Below the pieces are notes generated by a model. The model searched no databases, was not told the DNA's origin, and saw nothing but the letters and a program-made list of their open reading frames with translations. From Alistipes sp. (GTDB lineage Bacteria > Bacteroidota > Bacteroidia > Bacteroidales > Rikenellaceae): a DNA stretch of 35,206 nucleotides. Of the stretch, positions 1 through 10,308 are shown in pieces; position 1 is the first letter of the stretch; each line of letters opens with the position of its first letter. Both the position numbers and the translations under genes were made by a program. The stretch lies in NCBI GenBank assembly GCA_022511295.1, contig JAFLRT010000014.1, positions 1 to 35,206 on the forward strand, given 5' to 3'.

Positions 1-1316
1 GTGCCGAAGCCTCCTCGATACGCATCTTTGGAATACCGGTCTCGATAGCCTTGGCCATACCGCCGAGTTTCTCTATCTCCTCGATATGCTCCCAAGCCTT
101 GTGTGCTATCTCGTTTGTCAGCGACTCTACATAGTATGAACCTGCCCAGGGGTCTACCTCACGGCATACGTTGGTCTCCTCCTGAATGTAAATCTGCGTG
201 TTTCGGGCGATACGCGCCGAGAAGTCGGTGGGCAGCGCTATAGCCTCGTCCAGCGCGTTGGTGTGCAGCGACTGTGTGTGTCCGAGCGCTGCTCCCATCG
301 CTTCGATAGCGGTACGAGCGACGTTGTTGAAGGGGTCTTGCTCGGTGAGCGACCAACCCGACGTCTGGGAGTGCGTACGCAGTGCCAGCGACTTGGGGTT
401 CTTGGGGTTGAACTGCTTGACGATTTTTGCCCAGAGCATACGTGCTGCACGCATCTTGGCAATCTCCATAAAGTGGTTCATACCGATAGCCCAGAAGAAG
501 GAGAGACGCGGTGCGAAAGCGTCGATAGACATACCGGCATTGATACCTGCACGCAGATACTCCAAACCGTCTGCCAGCGTGTAAGCCAACTCGATATCGG
601 CTGTGGCACCTGCCTCCTGCATGTGGTAACCCGATATCGAAATCGAGTTGAACTTGGGCATATTCTTCGACGTGTACTCAAAGATATCCGCGATGATTTT
701 CATCGAGAACTTGGGAGGATAGATATAGGTGTTGCGCACCATGAACTCCTTGAGGATATCGTTCTGAATGGTACCCGACAATTGGTCGAGAGTACATCCC
801 TGCTCGAGACCGGTAACGATGTAGAAAGCCAGCACGGGCAGCACGGCACCGTTCATAGTCATCGACACCGACATCTGGTTGAGTGGAATGCCGTTGAACA
901 GCACCTTCATATCCTCTACCGAGCAGATTGATACGCCGGCCTTTCCCACATCGCCCACTACACGCGGATGGTCTGCATCATATCCTCGGTGCGTAGCGAG
1001 GTCGAAGGCCACCGACAGACCTTTCTGACCCGCAGCAAGGTTTCTGCGATAGAAGGCGTTGGACTCTTCTGCTGTGGAGAATCCTGCATACTGACGAATG
1101 GTCCAGGGACGCATAACGTACATTGTGGAGTATGGTCCGCGCAAGAAAGGAGCGATACCTGCTGCATAGTTCAGATGCTCCATACCTTCGAGGTCCTGTG
1201 CCGAGTAAGACCCCTTGACGGGAATCCTTTCGGCTGTAAGCCACGGCTCGCGGCCGTCTGCTTCGGGCGTGCAAGTCTCGCCCTTATATGACAGATTTTC
1301 AAATTTTGCTCTCATA
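1..1316 (-). CDS. mutB: Methylmalonyl-CoA mutase large subunit, C-terminal part cut by window edge
   Basis: Reverse strand from ATG at 1316 reads [25 protein letters not shown]...[64 protein letters not shown], a typical mutase TIM barrel; open to the window edge, so absent from the ORF track. Confidence 0.96.
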
Positions 1317-1326
1317 ACGCTTTGTT

Positions 1327-3180
1327 TTAGATACCCAACTCTTTAAGGTAGAAATGGAGCGTCTCGAGTACGTTGCTCTTGACGTTGATAAAGTTCGTTA
1401 TTCCCTGTGCCTCCAATTCGGGCGTGCAGGCGGGTGCGCCTGCGACGACAAGTATAGCCTTGCCGCCAAGCAGCTCCTTAACCTTGGGTGCTGCCTCTGC
1501 ATAGTCGTCATCCGACGCGCATACTACCACGATTTCAGCCTTCGATGCCAACGCAGCCTCTACACCCTCCTCGATCGACTTGAAGAACGTGTTGTCGATA
1601 ACACGTATGCCTGCGCAGGCGAAGAAGTTGCACGAGAACTGCGCACGTGCGCGCGCCATTGCGAGCGAGCCGCATGTGAGCATAAATGCCTTCGGCTGCT
1701 TTCCGCTGCGGTCTACATGCAGACGCATTGCCTCGAATGCCATCGCACCGCGATAAGGCGTGAGACGGTTGCCTTCGGCGTCGGCGCGCTCTACTGCGCA
1801 CCCGCAGAGCGAATCGTCAGCCGTTTCGGTAAAGTTGGGATACTGGTTTGCGCCGAGGAGTATCTGGCGGCGCGTAGCGATGTTCTTGTCTTTGGCAGCA
1901 GCCGAAGTTTTAACGCGCTCAACGATGAAACCGTCATTAAATGCCTTGACATAACCGCCTTTGGACTCAACCTCGAGGAATAGTTTCCAAGCCTCGGCAG
2001 CGATGCTTGCGGTGAGGTTCTCGATGTAGTACGAACCGCCTGCGGGGTCTACCACCTGGTCGAAATGCGCCTCATGCTTGAGCAGAAGTTCCACGTTGCG
2101 TGCTATGCGCTGCGAGAACTCGGTAGGAGCCTCGTATGCGTGGTCGAAGGGAAGTACCTCAAGAGAGTGTACGCCTGCGATTGTAGCCGACATAGCCTCT
2201 GTCGTGCCGCGCAGCATATTGACATATGGGTCGTATACGGTCTGGTTCCAAGCGGACGTTACGGCATGAGTCATCATCTTGCACGAACACTCGCATTCCG
2301 GGTTGTAACCCTTGACGATGTTTGCCCAGAGCATACGCGCAGCGCGGAACTTGGCTATCTCCATAAAGTAGTTCGACGAGACGCCCATCGAGAAACGAAT
2401 CTTGCGTGCAGCCTCATCTACCGTAAGACCGGCCTCGGTCATTGATACGAGGTAGTCGTGTCCTGCTGCGAGGGTGAATGCCAGTTCCTCGACGATTGTC
2501 GAGCCGGCGTTGCTGAAGAACTGACCGTTTACGGTTACGATGCGAACGCCTTTGTAAGCGGCCGTCATCTTTACGAGACCGGCTATGCGCTCGAAGCACT
2601 TCGTTCCGCCGCAGGTGTCGCACCACTTGCCTTCTGTTGAGAGGTGTTTCATGATGGGGTCGATGCAGAAGTTTACATGCAGGTCATCGGCTGCGATGTT
2701 CTCTTTTTCGACCTTTGCCATAAATGCTTCGGCGATGTTGGGCATTTTGCAGCCGCAGAAAGTCAGTTCCACTGCGGGCAGACAGATACCTGCGAGAAGT
2801 GTGTCGAGCATTTCGGGCGAGAACTCCTCTGTGGCGATATTGAACTGCAATGAGTCTACACCGGCGTTGAGGATTTTGAGGGCTTCGGCATTAGCCTTTG
2901 CAGGGTCCTGGACCTTGAGGCTCTGATGCACGCGCCACGTATTGGAGTTGTTCACTCCTCTGACGAAAGGATATTCTCCGGCTTTTGAGTCGAGGAATTT
3001 AAGACCTTCGAGGTTTTCGGCGCGATAGTAGGGCTTTACGTTAAACCCTTCGCCCGTGCGCCAAACGAGTTTACGCTCGTAGTCGGCACCCTTCAGGTCG
3101 GCTGTTATAACCTCTTCCCACTTTTCGGTTGATACCGGCGGGAACTCGGCGAACAGCACAGAACGATTAGTTTTTGCCAT
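1327..3180 (-). CDS. mutA: Methylmalonyl-CoA mutase small subunit
   Basis: 617 aa, mutase fold with a degenerate B12-binding C-terminus; directly upstream of mutB on the same strand. Confidence 0.94.
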   Translation of the reverse strand: MAKTNRSVLFAEFPPVSTEKWEEVITADLKGADYERKLVWRTGEGFNVKPYYRAENLEGLKFLDSKAGEYPFVRGVNNSNTWRVHQSLKVQDPAKANAEALKILNAGVDSLQFNIATEEFSPEMLDTLLAGICLPAVELTFCGCKMPNIAEAFMAKVEKENIAADDLHVNFCIDPIMKHLSTEGKWCDTCGGTKCFERIAGLVKMTAAYKGVRIVTVNGQFFSNAGSTIVEELAFTLAAGHDYLVSMTEAGLTVDEAARKIRFSMGVSSNYFMEIAKFRAARMLWANIVKGYNPECECSCKMMTHAVTSAWNQTVYDPYVNMLRGTTEAMSATIAGVHSLEVLPFDHAYEAPTEFSQRIARNVELLLKHEAHFDQVVDPAGGSYYIENLTASIAAEAWKLFLEVESKGGYVKAFNDGFIVERVKTSAAAKDKNIATRRQILLGANQYPNFTETADDSLCGCAVERADAEGNRLTPYRGAMAFEAMRLHVDRSGKQPKAFMLTCGSLAMARARAQFSCNFFACAGIRVIDNTFFKSIEEGVEAALASKAEIVVVCASDDDYAEAAPKVKELLGGKAILVVAGAPACTPELEAQGITNFINVKSNVLETLHFYLKELGI

Positions 3181-3222
3181 AACTTTTTATATTGGTTTAT
3201 CTATGTTTGCAAAAAAAGCACA

Positions 3223-3253
3223 CAAATATATACTAAAGTGTTTAGAATAGCAA
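3223..3253 (-). promoter_or_regulatory. Bacteroidota-type promoter for mutA-mutB
   Basis: On the minus strand, TTG (3253-3251), 20 bp, then TATATTTG (3230-3223), matching TAnnTTTG; about 40 bp upstream of mutA ATG. Confidence 0.6.
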
Positions 3254-3285
3254 CATTTCGACGCATATTTTTGCTGTGCGTCGTC

Positions 3286-3311
3286 GTTATAAACCGAAGT
3301 TATAAACCGAA
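3286..3311. repeat. 13-bp tandem direct repeat, two perfect copies (GTTATAAACCGAA)
   Basis: GTTATAAACCGAA at 3286-3298 and 3299-3311, adjacent to the terminator hairpin. Confidence 0.85.
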
Positions 3312-3342
3312 ATCGGAGCAGACCTCAAGGTCTGCTCCGATT
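3311..3342 (-). terminator. Intrinsic terminator-like hairpin downstream of rpsU
   Basis: Perfect 15-nt inverted repeat AATCGGAGCAGACCT / AGGTCTGCTCCGATT with minimal loop; T-rich flanks allow function on either strand. Confidence 0.75.
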
Positions 3343-3435
3343 TTCTTATCGCGTGTGGGGTAGTGAATGCTTCTCGTCGGGATAAATTATTCCTTGTACC
3401 TCCCCGCCGGTATCCCCACCCAATCGGTGGAATGA

Positions 3436-3627
3436 CTACTCCTCGTTGCGATAGGTATGCTCTACATAGATTGCGTGTGCCATCTTCTCGCGCTTCTCGA
3501 TAGAAGGCTTTGTGAAATACTGACGGCGGCGCAACTCCTTCAGAACACCTGTGCGCTCATACTTGCGCTTGAACTTCTTGAGGGCTCTTTCGATATTCTC
3601 ACCCTCTTTTACCTGCATGATAATCAT
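3436..3627 (-). CDS. rpsU: 30S ribosomal protein bS21
   Basis: MIIMQVKEGENIERALKKFKRKYERTGVLKELRRRQYFTKPSIEKREKMAHAIYVEHTYRNEE; internal ATG chosen over the longer ORF start because bS21 begins M-(I/V)-x-x-x-V/L-KEGENIE. Confidence 0.95.
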   Translation of the reverse strand: MIIMQVKEGENIERALKKFKRKYERTGVLKELRRRQYFTKPSIEKREKMAHAIYVEHTYRNEE

Positions 3628-3738
3628 ATTCGTTCTCTTTTTAGTTTTTATCAAATCAAATCTTACTGTTTCGTCTCTTGCCGCACATCTGCGTACGGAC
3701 TTTGACACTTCTATGCCCGCCTCCTGAGCAGGCCTGCG

Positions 3739-4854
3739 TTATTGTTGTAAGGAATCTCGTGTAAACCGAAGATAGGGGCGTAATCTCTCTGCCTCCTGCG
3801 TAGTGAATATTTCATCTTCGACCATCTCTTCGATTTTACTCCAGCCTCCTTTCAGTTGTCGTTGTTTCAATAGTTTTCTTAATGCCCTGTCGGAGATGTA
3901 GGGATGACCTTTTATGCTCCTCGGGTCTGCAAAGTTAATATCAATTTTTGAAATAATGCAATCATCGCAGCAAATTTGAGGTAAAATTCTCTCAAAATTG
4001 CTCTCCGTTACCTCTTTTACCTCTGCAATCTGCTCTACGGAGTAGAAACCGCCTAACCTGTCGCGGTACTCCATAATAGCGACAACGCTCTTTTCGCCTA
4101 TGCCGTAGACGCTTCGCAGAGCAGCCGAGTCGGCGGTGTTGATATCGACTGGACGACCTGCAAAACGTGAACCGCGACTGTCGGCAGCCGCCTCGCCGAA
4201 GATTATATACTTGGCAAGTGTGTCGCACTCTGCCTGGTCTATAACATAACACTCCGCCACCTCCTCAATAGACCGCAGACCGCCGCGCATATCGCGGTAG
4301 TTCAAAAATGCCTCCGCCCGACGGTGCGAGAATCCGATTGTCTTGAGATAGGCCGTTGTTGCCGTGTCGAGTCTGAACGGACGGTAGTGTATATCTTCGG
4401 CCTTTCTCTGCGGGTACTCTCGTCGGGTGTTGTTGTAACTCGACGTGTGATACTCGCGCGGCACGGGACGATACTCATCGCCGATAACGATATACGGCTT
4501 CAGCCGCTGGTATACGGAGTCTTCGAGTGAATAGATTGCTGCGAAATCCTCTTTGACGATAAATGTTTTGCCACGCTCCCGCGCCCGTATGACCTGCGCT
4601 GCGGCAATCTTCGGAACACCGAGAGCGAGCAGTTCCTCGTATGATACGGTGTTGGGGTCGAATGTGAAGAGATTATCGGCGCCTTGCGCGGCGTGCTTGT
4701 TGCGCAGTTCCTCTGCCGCTTCGGCCTCACGCTGTTCCTCCTGCCGTTTCATCTTGGCATTGTGCGCACTCTCCTCGATGAATACAAGCAGCACGATAAT
4801 AAACATCAGTACAACCACATAGCCCAAACCGTGTATAGCGCTCTTTCTTCCCAC
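3739..4854 (-). CDS. Membrane-anchored helix-hairpin-helix (ComEA-like) protein
   Basis: N-terminal TM segment (GYVVVLMFIIVLLVFI) then several HhH units, e.g. DINTADSAALRSVYGIGEKSVVAIMEYRDRLGGFYSVEQIAEV. Confidence 0.85.
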   Translation of the reverse strand: MGRKSAIHGLGYVVVLMFIIVLLVFIEESAHNAKMKRQEEQREAEAAEELRNKHAAQGADNLFTFDPNTVSYEELLALGVPKIAAAQVIRARERGKTFIVKEDFAAIYSLEDSVYQRLKPYIVIGDEYRPVPREYHTSSYNNTRREYPQRKAEDIHYRPFRLDTATTAYLKTIGFSHRRAEAFLNYRDMRGGLRSIEEVAECYVIDQAECDTLAKYIIFGEAAADSRGSRFAGRPVDINTADSAALRSVYGIGEKSVVAIMEYRDRLGGFYSVEQIAEVKEVTESNFERILPQICCDDCIISKIDINFADPRSIKGHPYISDRALRKLLKQRQLKGGWSKIEEMVEDEIFTTQEAERLRPYLRFTRDSLQQ

Positions 4855-4871
4855 TTCGCATCCTTGATTTA

Positions 4872-6710
4872 TTATGCCTGCTCGCTGTCGGACAGCAGCA
4901 GTCGGCTATAACGCTCCGACGGCGATGGAATGAACTCTCCGATACCGTATTCGCTCCACCTGCGGTCTACCATAGCGACCATCTCGGCTGATGATACAAC
5001 CACATTCGGGAAGCGTGCCGGCGCGCCCTCCATATCGCCGACCTTGCTGCGTGCATCTATAATAAGAGTGTCGCCGTGCAACTCTATATCGCGTCTTGGG
5101 TCAGTATTTGCCGCCGCGAGCCATAACAACTCGCTGTTGTCAAGTCCCTGCGCCTGCGCATCGAGCAGAACGACGAAATTCAGCGCTTCCAACCCGTTCT
5201 CCGCTATAAAACCCTTAACATCGGCCCCTTTTTCGGCGAACAGCAGTGCTGCACCCCATTTCTCGGCACTCTTGCAGAAGTCATCCGGTGGGGTGATGCC
5301 GTGCGACGGCTGCGGAGCGGATATGTTGAGGGGAGATATATCGCTGTTCGGGTCTGTCTCGGTCAGGTCTGCCGCCGCCTTGCCGCCGTAGCCGCAAGTC
5401 GCTGTCGCGTGGTCGAGAATATCGAGAATACCTTCGGAGCGTATTATATCCCTGCGTACATCAATCCTGCGCAGCAGAGCCGCCAAAACATCAGTGTTGC
5501 GTATATCGGTGCCGGCTCTTGTCAGCAGCATATATTTGTTGAACATCATCTGTCCGGCACCCCATAGCGACTGCGCGACCTTCAGTGCCTGACCCGTGTA
5601 GCGTTTGTCGAGCGATACGACGGCGATATTGTGAGCCGTACCTGCTGCGGGCATTGTCATATCCTCTATCTCGGGCTGCACGGCCATGCGTATCGGCGCA
5701 AGGAATATCTTTTCGGTTGCGAGTGCTATGTAAGCATCCTCCTGCGGCGGTATGCCTACAACGGTGGCGGGGTAGACCGCATCTTTTCGCCGTGTTATCG
5801 CCGTAACGTGAAAACGCGGATAGAGGTCTGTCAGTGAGAAGAATCCCGTGTGGTCGCCGAAAGGCCCTTCGATAACCTTCTCCTCCGTCGGGTCTACATA
5901 GCCCTCTACAACAAAATCGCAATCCTCGGGTACATAGATGTCGTTCGTTATGCACTTTACAAGCCTTACCGGCTTGCGGCGCAGGAATCCCGCCAGCAGA
6001 TACTCATCCATATTGTCGGGCATGGGGGCAGTGGCGCAGTAGGTGTATACGGGGTCGCCGCCCAAGGCTACCGCTACCGGCATACGCTTGCCTGCACGTC
6101 GATATGCGTCGTAGTGTCGTGCGCCTGTCTTGTGAATATGCCAGTGCATACCGGTTGTCCGGCTGTCGAATATCTGCATACGATACATACCTGCATTGCG
6201 TATACCGGTTTCGGGGTCTACGGTATGCACCAACGGAAGCGTTATGAATGGCCCGCCGTCCAATGCTCTGCATTTGAGTACCGGCAGCATATTCAAATCC
6301 GCCTCCTCTCCTTTGAGAATGATTTGCTGACACGCACCTCGGCGGGAGATAGTCTTTGGCAGCCACCGTGAGGCCTCTGCCATTAGCGGCAGCATCGCGA
6401 GTTTGTCTGTCAGCGATTTTTTCTCTTTGACAACCGTTCTCAGAAGTGATTCTATGCGTTGGCGAATGGCGTCGAGCGACTCCGCTCCGAGAGCGGCCGC
6501 CATACGCCTCTCCGAACCCAGCATATTGGTCAGTACCGGAATACCCTGCGGTGTATTTTCGAACAGCAGAGCCTTGCCACCGTCCTGACTTTGAGATATG
6601 CGGTCTGTAATCTCGGCAATTTCGCAATCGACAGATACGGGAGCCGTTATTCGCAGCAGTTCTCCGCTGCGGTCAAGAAAAGATATGTAATCGCTCAGTG
6701 ATGCAAACAT
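4872..6710 (-). CDS. UbiD-family decarboxylase
   Basis: MFASLSDYISFLDRSGELLRITAPVSVDCEIAEITDRISQ...GGDPVYTYCATAPMPDNMDEYLLAGFLRRKPVRLVKC, characteristic of UbiD; start moved to ATG 6710. Confidence 0.92.
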   Translation of the reverse strand: MFASLSDYISFLDRSGELLRITAPVSVDCEIAEITDRISQSQDGGKALLFENTPQGIPVLTNMLGSERRMAAALGAESLDAIRQRIESLLRTVVKEKKSLTDKLAMLPLMAEASRWLPKTISRRGACQQIILKGEEADLNMLPVLKCRALDGGPFITLPLVHTVDPETGIRNAGMYRMQIFDSRTTGMHWHIHKTGARHYDAYRRAGKRMPVAVALGGDPVYTYCATAPMPDNMDEYLLAGFLRRKPVRLVKCITNDIYVPEDCDFVVEGYVDPTEEKVIEGPFGDHTGFFSLTDLYPRFHVTAITRRKDAVYPATVVGIPPQEDAYIALATEKIFLAPIRMAVQPEIEDMTMPAAGTAHNIAVVSLDKRYTGQALKVAQSLWGAGQMMFNKYMLLTRAGTDIRNTDVLAALLRRIDVRRDIIRSEGILDILDHATATCGYGGKAAADLTETDPNSDISPLNISAPQPSHGITPPDDFCKSAEKWGAALLFAEKGADVKGFIAENGLEALNFVVLLDAQAQGLDNSELLWLAAANTDPRRDIELHGDTLIIDARSKVGDMEGAPARFPNVVVSSAEMVAMVDRRWSEYGIGEFIPSPSERYSRLLLSDSEQA

Positions 6711-6799
6711 AACATTTTGTGTTATTCGCAGTTCAGAACCAAAAGTAGTAAAAAAACGGGATAATTTCGCACCTTTGTCATCATTTTGTTCAGAAGCGG

Positions 6800-7798
6800 T
6801 TATGGAACTTCTTGCAGTCCGGGCCACAAAGAGGTGTCAAATTCGGCTTTTGGTGCGTTCGCGACATTTGTGAAGAATGTTATTCCGGTTATCTGCTCGA
6901 GTGTGGCAATGCTGCACGCATCGCTGCAAAAGACTTTACGGCTGCTGCGCGAATCATCGTGAGGTATGATGAATGCGATGCATTGCATCTCACCTGTGCA
7001 GCACTCTGCGAGGCTTTTGCCCGTGTTGCCGCCTTTGGTGCGGATAAGAGCCTTGTAGTAATGCGACGGGACGCTCACTCTTTTGCCCCTGCTGCGGTTG
7101 TCGTATGCACAGCGAGTGCTGTCGGCAAATATGGCGCCTGAAACTATATATATGGTGTCGTTGCATATCCATCTGCTGTGAACGAGCGATTCGAGCCTCT
7201 CCCAGGCCCCGCCGTTGAGTTGCTGACGCTGCGGCGTCATATTTGTTGCGTAGAAAGTCGTTCTGTTATCCTCTGCCGATGCCGTTCTGTCTGCAGAAGG
7301 AAGTTGATGCCCGCGCGAATATTGCAGGTTCTGTTCAGATATCTGCGTGTTGTTTTGCTGCGAGTAGTATGCTCCGGAGACGTTGGCCTGCATATCCGTC
7401 CCGCCTGTCATGGCGGCAAAGTCGGCATCGAAACAGAATTTATTGTCGCGCTTCGCATCACCTGTATAACACTCGTGCAGCGGATATGCAACCCATAGCG
7501 AGGCGTGGTGCTGCGGCGAGAAACAGAGCGTGTAGTTGCGCTTTTCTGGCGACGACGGCAACCTGTCATGCGAGAAATATATATACTCTTCGCAATGCTC
7601 TATTGCCGGCAGTTCCGCCCAGCCGGTTCTTGATGCAATGATGTCGGCCGCCTCTCTTTCGGGCGTTGCAGGAGGTTGGGCCTCGGCAGATGCGTGCATC
7701 GCCGCCATCGTCGGCTGACGATTCGGCATAAAGCAGAACAGACACAGCGCGCCTGCCGTTGCAATAACCTTATATAATACTCCGGTATTCAAATACAC
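6800..7798 (-). CDS. Secreted DNA/RNA non-specific endonuclease (NUC1/EndoG-like)
   Basis: Hydrophobic N-terminus; YSRGHQLPSADR (DRGH-like motif) followed by TTFYATNMTPQRQQLNGGAWERLE, characteristic of the family. Start codon (GTG) uncertain. Confidence 0.85.
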   Translation of the reverse strand: MYLNTGVLYKVIATAGALCLFCFMPNRQPTMAAMHASAEAQPPATPEREAADIIASRTGWAELPAIEHCEEYIYFSHDRLPSSPEKRNYTLCFSPQHHASLWVAYPLHECYTGDAKRDNKFCFDADFAAMTGGTDMQANVSGAYYSQQNNTQISEQNLQYSRGHQLPSADRTASAEDNRTTFYATNMTPQRQQLNGGAWERLESLVHSRWICNDTIYIVSGAIFADSTRCAYDNRSRGKRVSVPSHYYKALIRTKGGNTGKSLAECCTGEMQCIAFIIPHDDSRSSRKVFCSDACSIATLEQITGITFFTNVANAPKAEFDTSLWPGLQEVP

Positions 7799-7877
7799 GC
7801 CGTTTGGTTGCGTAGTTTTTACAAGTCGTCTGTGCAGTCCTATTTATCTCCGTGTTTATAAATAAGCGTATCGTGAA

Positions 7878-9272
7878 TCAATACCCGAGTATGCGCATCA
7901 TCGAACGATATGACTGCTCTTTGGCGAACAGACGTGTGTAATACTCGTTGTTCTCTTTGTCGCGGTCTATTATGATGTGCTTGGGCGATGGTATCAGGCA
8001 GTGCTGTATGCCTCCGAAACCGCCCAGCGACTCCTGATATGCTCCTGTGTGGAAGAAACCGATATACTGCGTGTTGCCGGCCTCGAGTTTGGGAAGGAAT
8101 ATGGCGTTGGTGTGCATCTCGGCATTGTAGAAATCTTCGCTGTCGCACGTCAGACCGCCGAGGAATACACGTTGATACTCTTTGTCCCAGTTGTTTATCG
8201 CCAACATTATATAGCGCTGGTTTATTCCCCAAGTGTCTGGCAGGGTGGTGATGAACGAACTGTCTATCATATACCAGAACTCACGGTCGTTCTGCTGCTT
8301 CTGGTTTACTATCGAGTAGAGAGTCGCCCCGCTCTCGCCGACGGTGAAGGAACCGAACTCGGTAAATATGTTGGGTTCTTCTATTCCGTTGGATTCGCAG
8401 ATGTGCTTTATCTGCGCCACAATCTCCTCGGTCAGATACTCATAATCGTAGTTGAAGTCGAGCGAGTTCTTTATGGGGAATCCGCCTCCGATGTTGAGGC
8501 TGTCCAGTTCGGGACAAATCTCTTTGAGTTGGCAATAAATGTTTATGCACTTGGCAAGTTCGTTCCAGTAATAAGCCGTATCTTTGATGCCTGTATTTAT
8601 GAAGAAATGGAGCATCTTGAGCTGAAATTTCTTGCTCTTCTGAATCTTCTGCTTGTAGAAGTCTATAATCTCGTTGTAACGAATACCTAAACGCGAAGTA
8701 TAGAAATCGAACTTCGGTTCTTCCTCGCAGGCGATGCGTATGCCGACCTTGCACTTCTTGGTAAATACATCTTCAAAGAGGTCGAGTTCCTCCTTGTTGT
8801 CTATTACCGGTATCGTGTTGCTGAATCCGTCGTTTACGAGTTGCGCGATATTCTCCACATACTGAGGGCGTTTGAAACCGTTGCAGATGATGTATCGGTC
8901 GCGGTCTATAATGCCGGAATCATAGAGCGCGTTTATGATGTGAATGTCGTATGCAGATGATGTTTCGAGGTGAATGTCGTTTTTGAGCGCCTCCTCCAGG
9001 ACGAATGAGAAGTGGCTCGATTTGGTGCAGTAGCAATAGTTGTACGACCCCTTGTAATCGACCTTGGCCATTGCTACATTGAACATTCTTTTGGCGCGGT
9101 TTATCTGCGATGATATCTTCGGAAGATATGTTATTTTCAGCGGAGTGCCGTACTGTTTTATGATTTCCATCAGCGGAATATCGTGGAAAAGCAGTTCATT
9201 GTCCGCAACGGTAAATTCGTCCTGCGGAAAATCGAAACTCTGTTCGATGAGGTCGATGTACTTGTTTTTCAT
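7878..9272 (-). CDS. speA: Arginine decarboxylase (fold III PLP-dependent)
   Basis: KVDYKGSYNYCYCTKSSHFSFVLEEALKN...ETSSAYDIHII; LDSLNIGGGFPIKN; FTEFGSFTVGESG. Matches Bacteroidota SpeA-like proteins. Confidence 0.88.
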   Translation of the reverse strand: MKNKYIDLIEQSFDFPQDEFTVADNELLFHDIPLMEIIKQYGTPLKITYLPKISSQINRAKRMFNVAMAKVDYKGSYNYCYCTKSSHFSFVLEEALKNDIHLETSSAYDIHIINALYDSGIIDRDRYIICNGFKRPQYVENIAQLVNDGFSNTIPVIDNKEELDLFEDVFTKKCKVGIRIACEEEPKFDFYTSRLGIRYNEIIDFYKQKIQKSKKFQLKMLHFFINTGIKDTAYYWNELAKCINIYCQLKEICPELDSLNIGGGFPIKNSLDFNYDYEYLTEEIVAQIKHICESNGIEEPNIFTEFGSFTVGESGATLYSIVNQKQQNDREFWYMIDSSFITTLPDTWGINQRYIMLAINNWDKEYQRVFLGGLTCDSEDFYNAEMHTNAIFLPKLEAGNTQYIGFFHTGAYQESLGGFGGIQHCLIPSPKHIIIDRDKENNEYYTRLFAKEQSYRSMMRILGY

Positions 9273-9365
9273 CTTCGGGTCTGTTGTTATTTTTCAATCC
9301 GTCTCGATTACATTGCGAATTTTTTGCCAAAGTAACTCGTCCGGATTTGTTTCAAAATCTGATTG

Positions 9366-9396
9366 CAAAGTAGGCGAATATTTTTGACATTGCCAA
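9366..9396 (-). promoter_or_regulatory. Candidate promoter for speA
   Basis: Minus strand TTG (9396-9394), 20 bp, CTACTTTG; spacing matches, -7 element imperfect. Confidence 0.4.
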
Positions 9397-9434
9397 CGAT
9401 TAAGGCGATTATTATTTAATAAAGAGTGTTTTTG

Positions 9435-9465
9435 TTGGATTTTTCAGCGGAAAAGTGTAATTTTG
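9435..9465 (+). promoter_or_regulatory. Bacteroidota-type promoter upstream of the HU-like gene
   Basis: TTG 9435-9437, 20 bp, TAATTTTG 9458-9465 (TAnnTTTG); about 20 bp before the ATG at 9485. Confidence 0.65.
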
Positions 9466-9484
9466 GACGATTTTTTAAGTAGAT

Positions 9485-10264
9485 ATGCTCAACCGCATTA
9501 TTATATCAAAACTTTCGGAGGGCGGACGTCTTGTTATTCCGCGTCTGGGAACATTTTTCGTGAGGGAGGACGGACATATCGTCTTTTCGGAACTGCTTCG
9601 CACCGATGACGGCGTACTTCGCGGGCTGCTCGTGTCGCGCGGCGTCGGCGAGAGCGAGGCTGCTGGAGTTGTAGACCGCTTCGTATTTGAGATACGCCAT
9701 ACGATTGAACACAACCGCCCGTATCGTATCGGTACGCTCGGCATCCTCTTTCGTGATGAGAGGGGTATTATTCGCTTTTCGCGCGATGCTGCCGTTCCAG
9801 GCCTGACGCGCCCCGGAGCGACGAACAGTGCTTCGGCTCAAAGCAAGAAAACTGCGCCGACACAGCCGGAGACGGCCGCTGCCGAACCGTTGCAGTGCGG
9901 GCCGGAGAGTGAGAATGCGCAGGAGAGCGCTGCCGTCGAGACGGTTGCTGACGACCGTCCCGTGAATGATATCGCAGCGGGTGCGCCGAGTGAGTGGTCG
10001 GCCAGTCTTAAGAACGGGCGACCGGTGCGTATGCCGGCACGCCGTCGCGGTGCCGATATAGTGCTTGTCGTTGCGGCGCTTACGCTTTTGGCCGCTTTGG
10101 GCGTTATAGTGTACGGCTATTTCACATCGAAATATATAAGCGGGGCGCAATCGGAAGCGAACGCTGAAGTCGCTGACGTTGCAGATGCCGCGTTGCAGAA
10201 CGGCGAGACAGCGGAAGGCGATTCGTACACCGACGCCGAGTCTGCGACCGGACTTAAAAACTGA
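9485..10264 (+). CDS. Membrane-anchored HU-like (HU-CCDC81-type) protein
   Basis: N-terminus MLNRIIISKLSEGGRLVIPRLGTFFVREDGHIVFSELLRTDDGVL, HU-fold pattern; low-complexity linker; TM DIVLVVAALTLLAALGVIVYGYF. Confidence 0.75.
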   Translation: MLNRIIISKLSEGGRLVIPRLGTFFVREDGHIVFSELLRTDDGVLRGLLVSRGVGESEAAGVVDRFVFEIRHTIEHNRPYRIGTLGILFRDERGIIRFSRDAAVPGLTRPGATNSASAQSKKTAPTQPETAAAEPLQCGPESENAQESAAVETVADDRPVNDIAAGAPSEWSASLKNGRPVRMPARRRGADIVLVVAALTLLAALGVIVYGYFTSKYISGAQSEANAEVADVADAALQNGETAEGDSYTDAESATGLKN

Positions 10265-10308
10265 AACCGTTTCGGCTGCTGCATAACAAACTTGAAACAA
10301 GAAGAACA

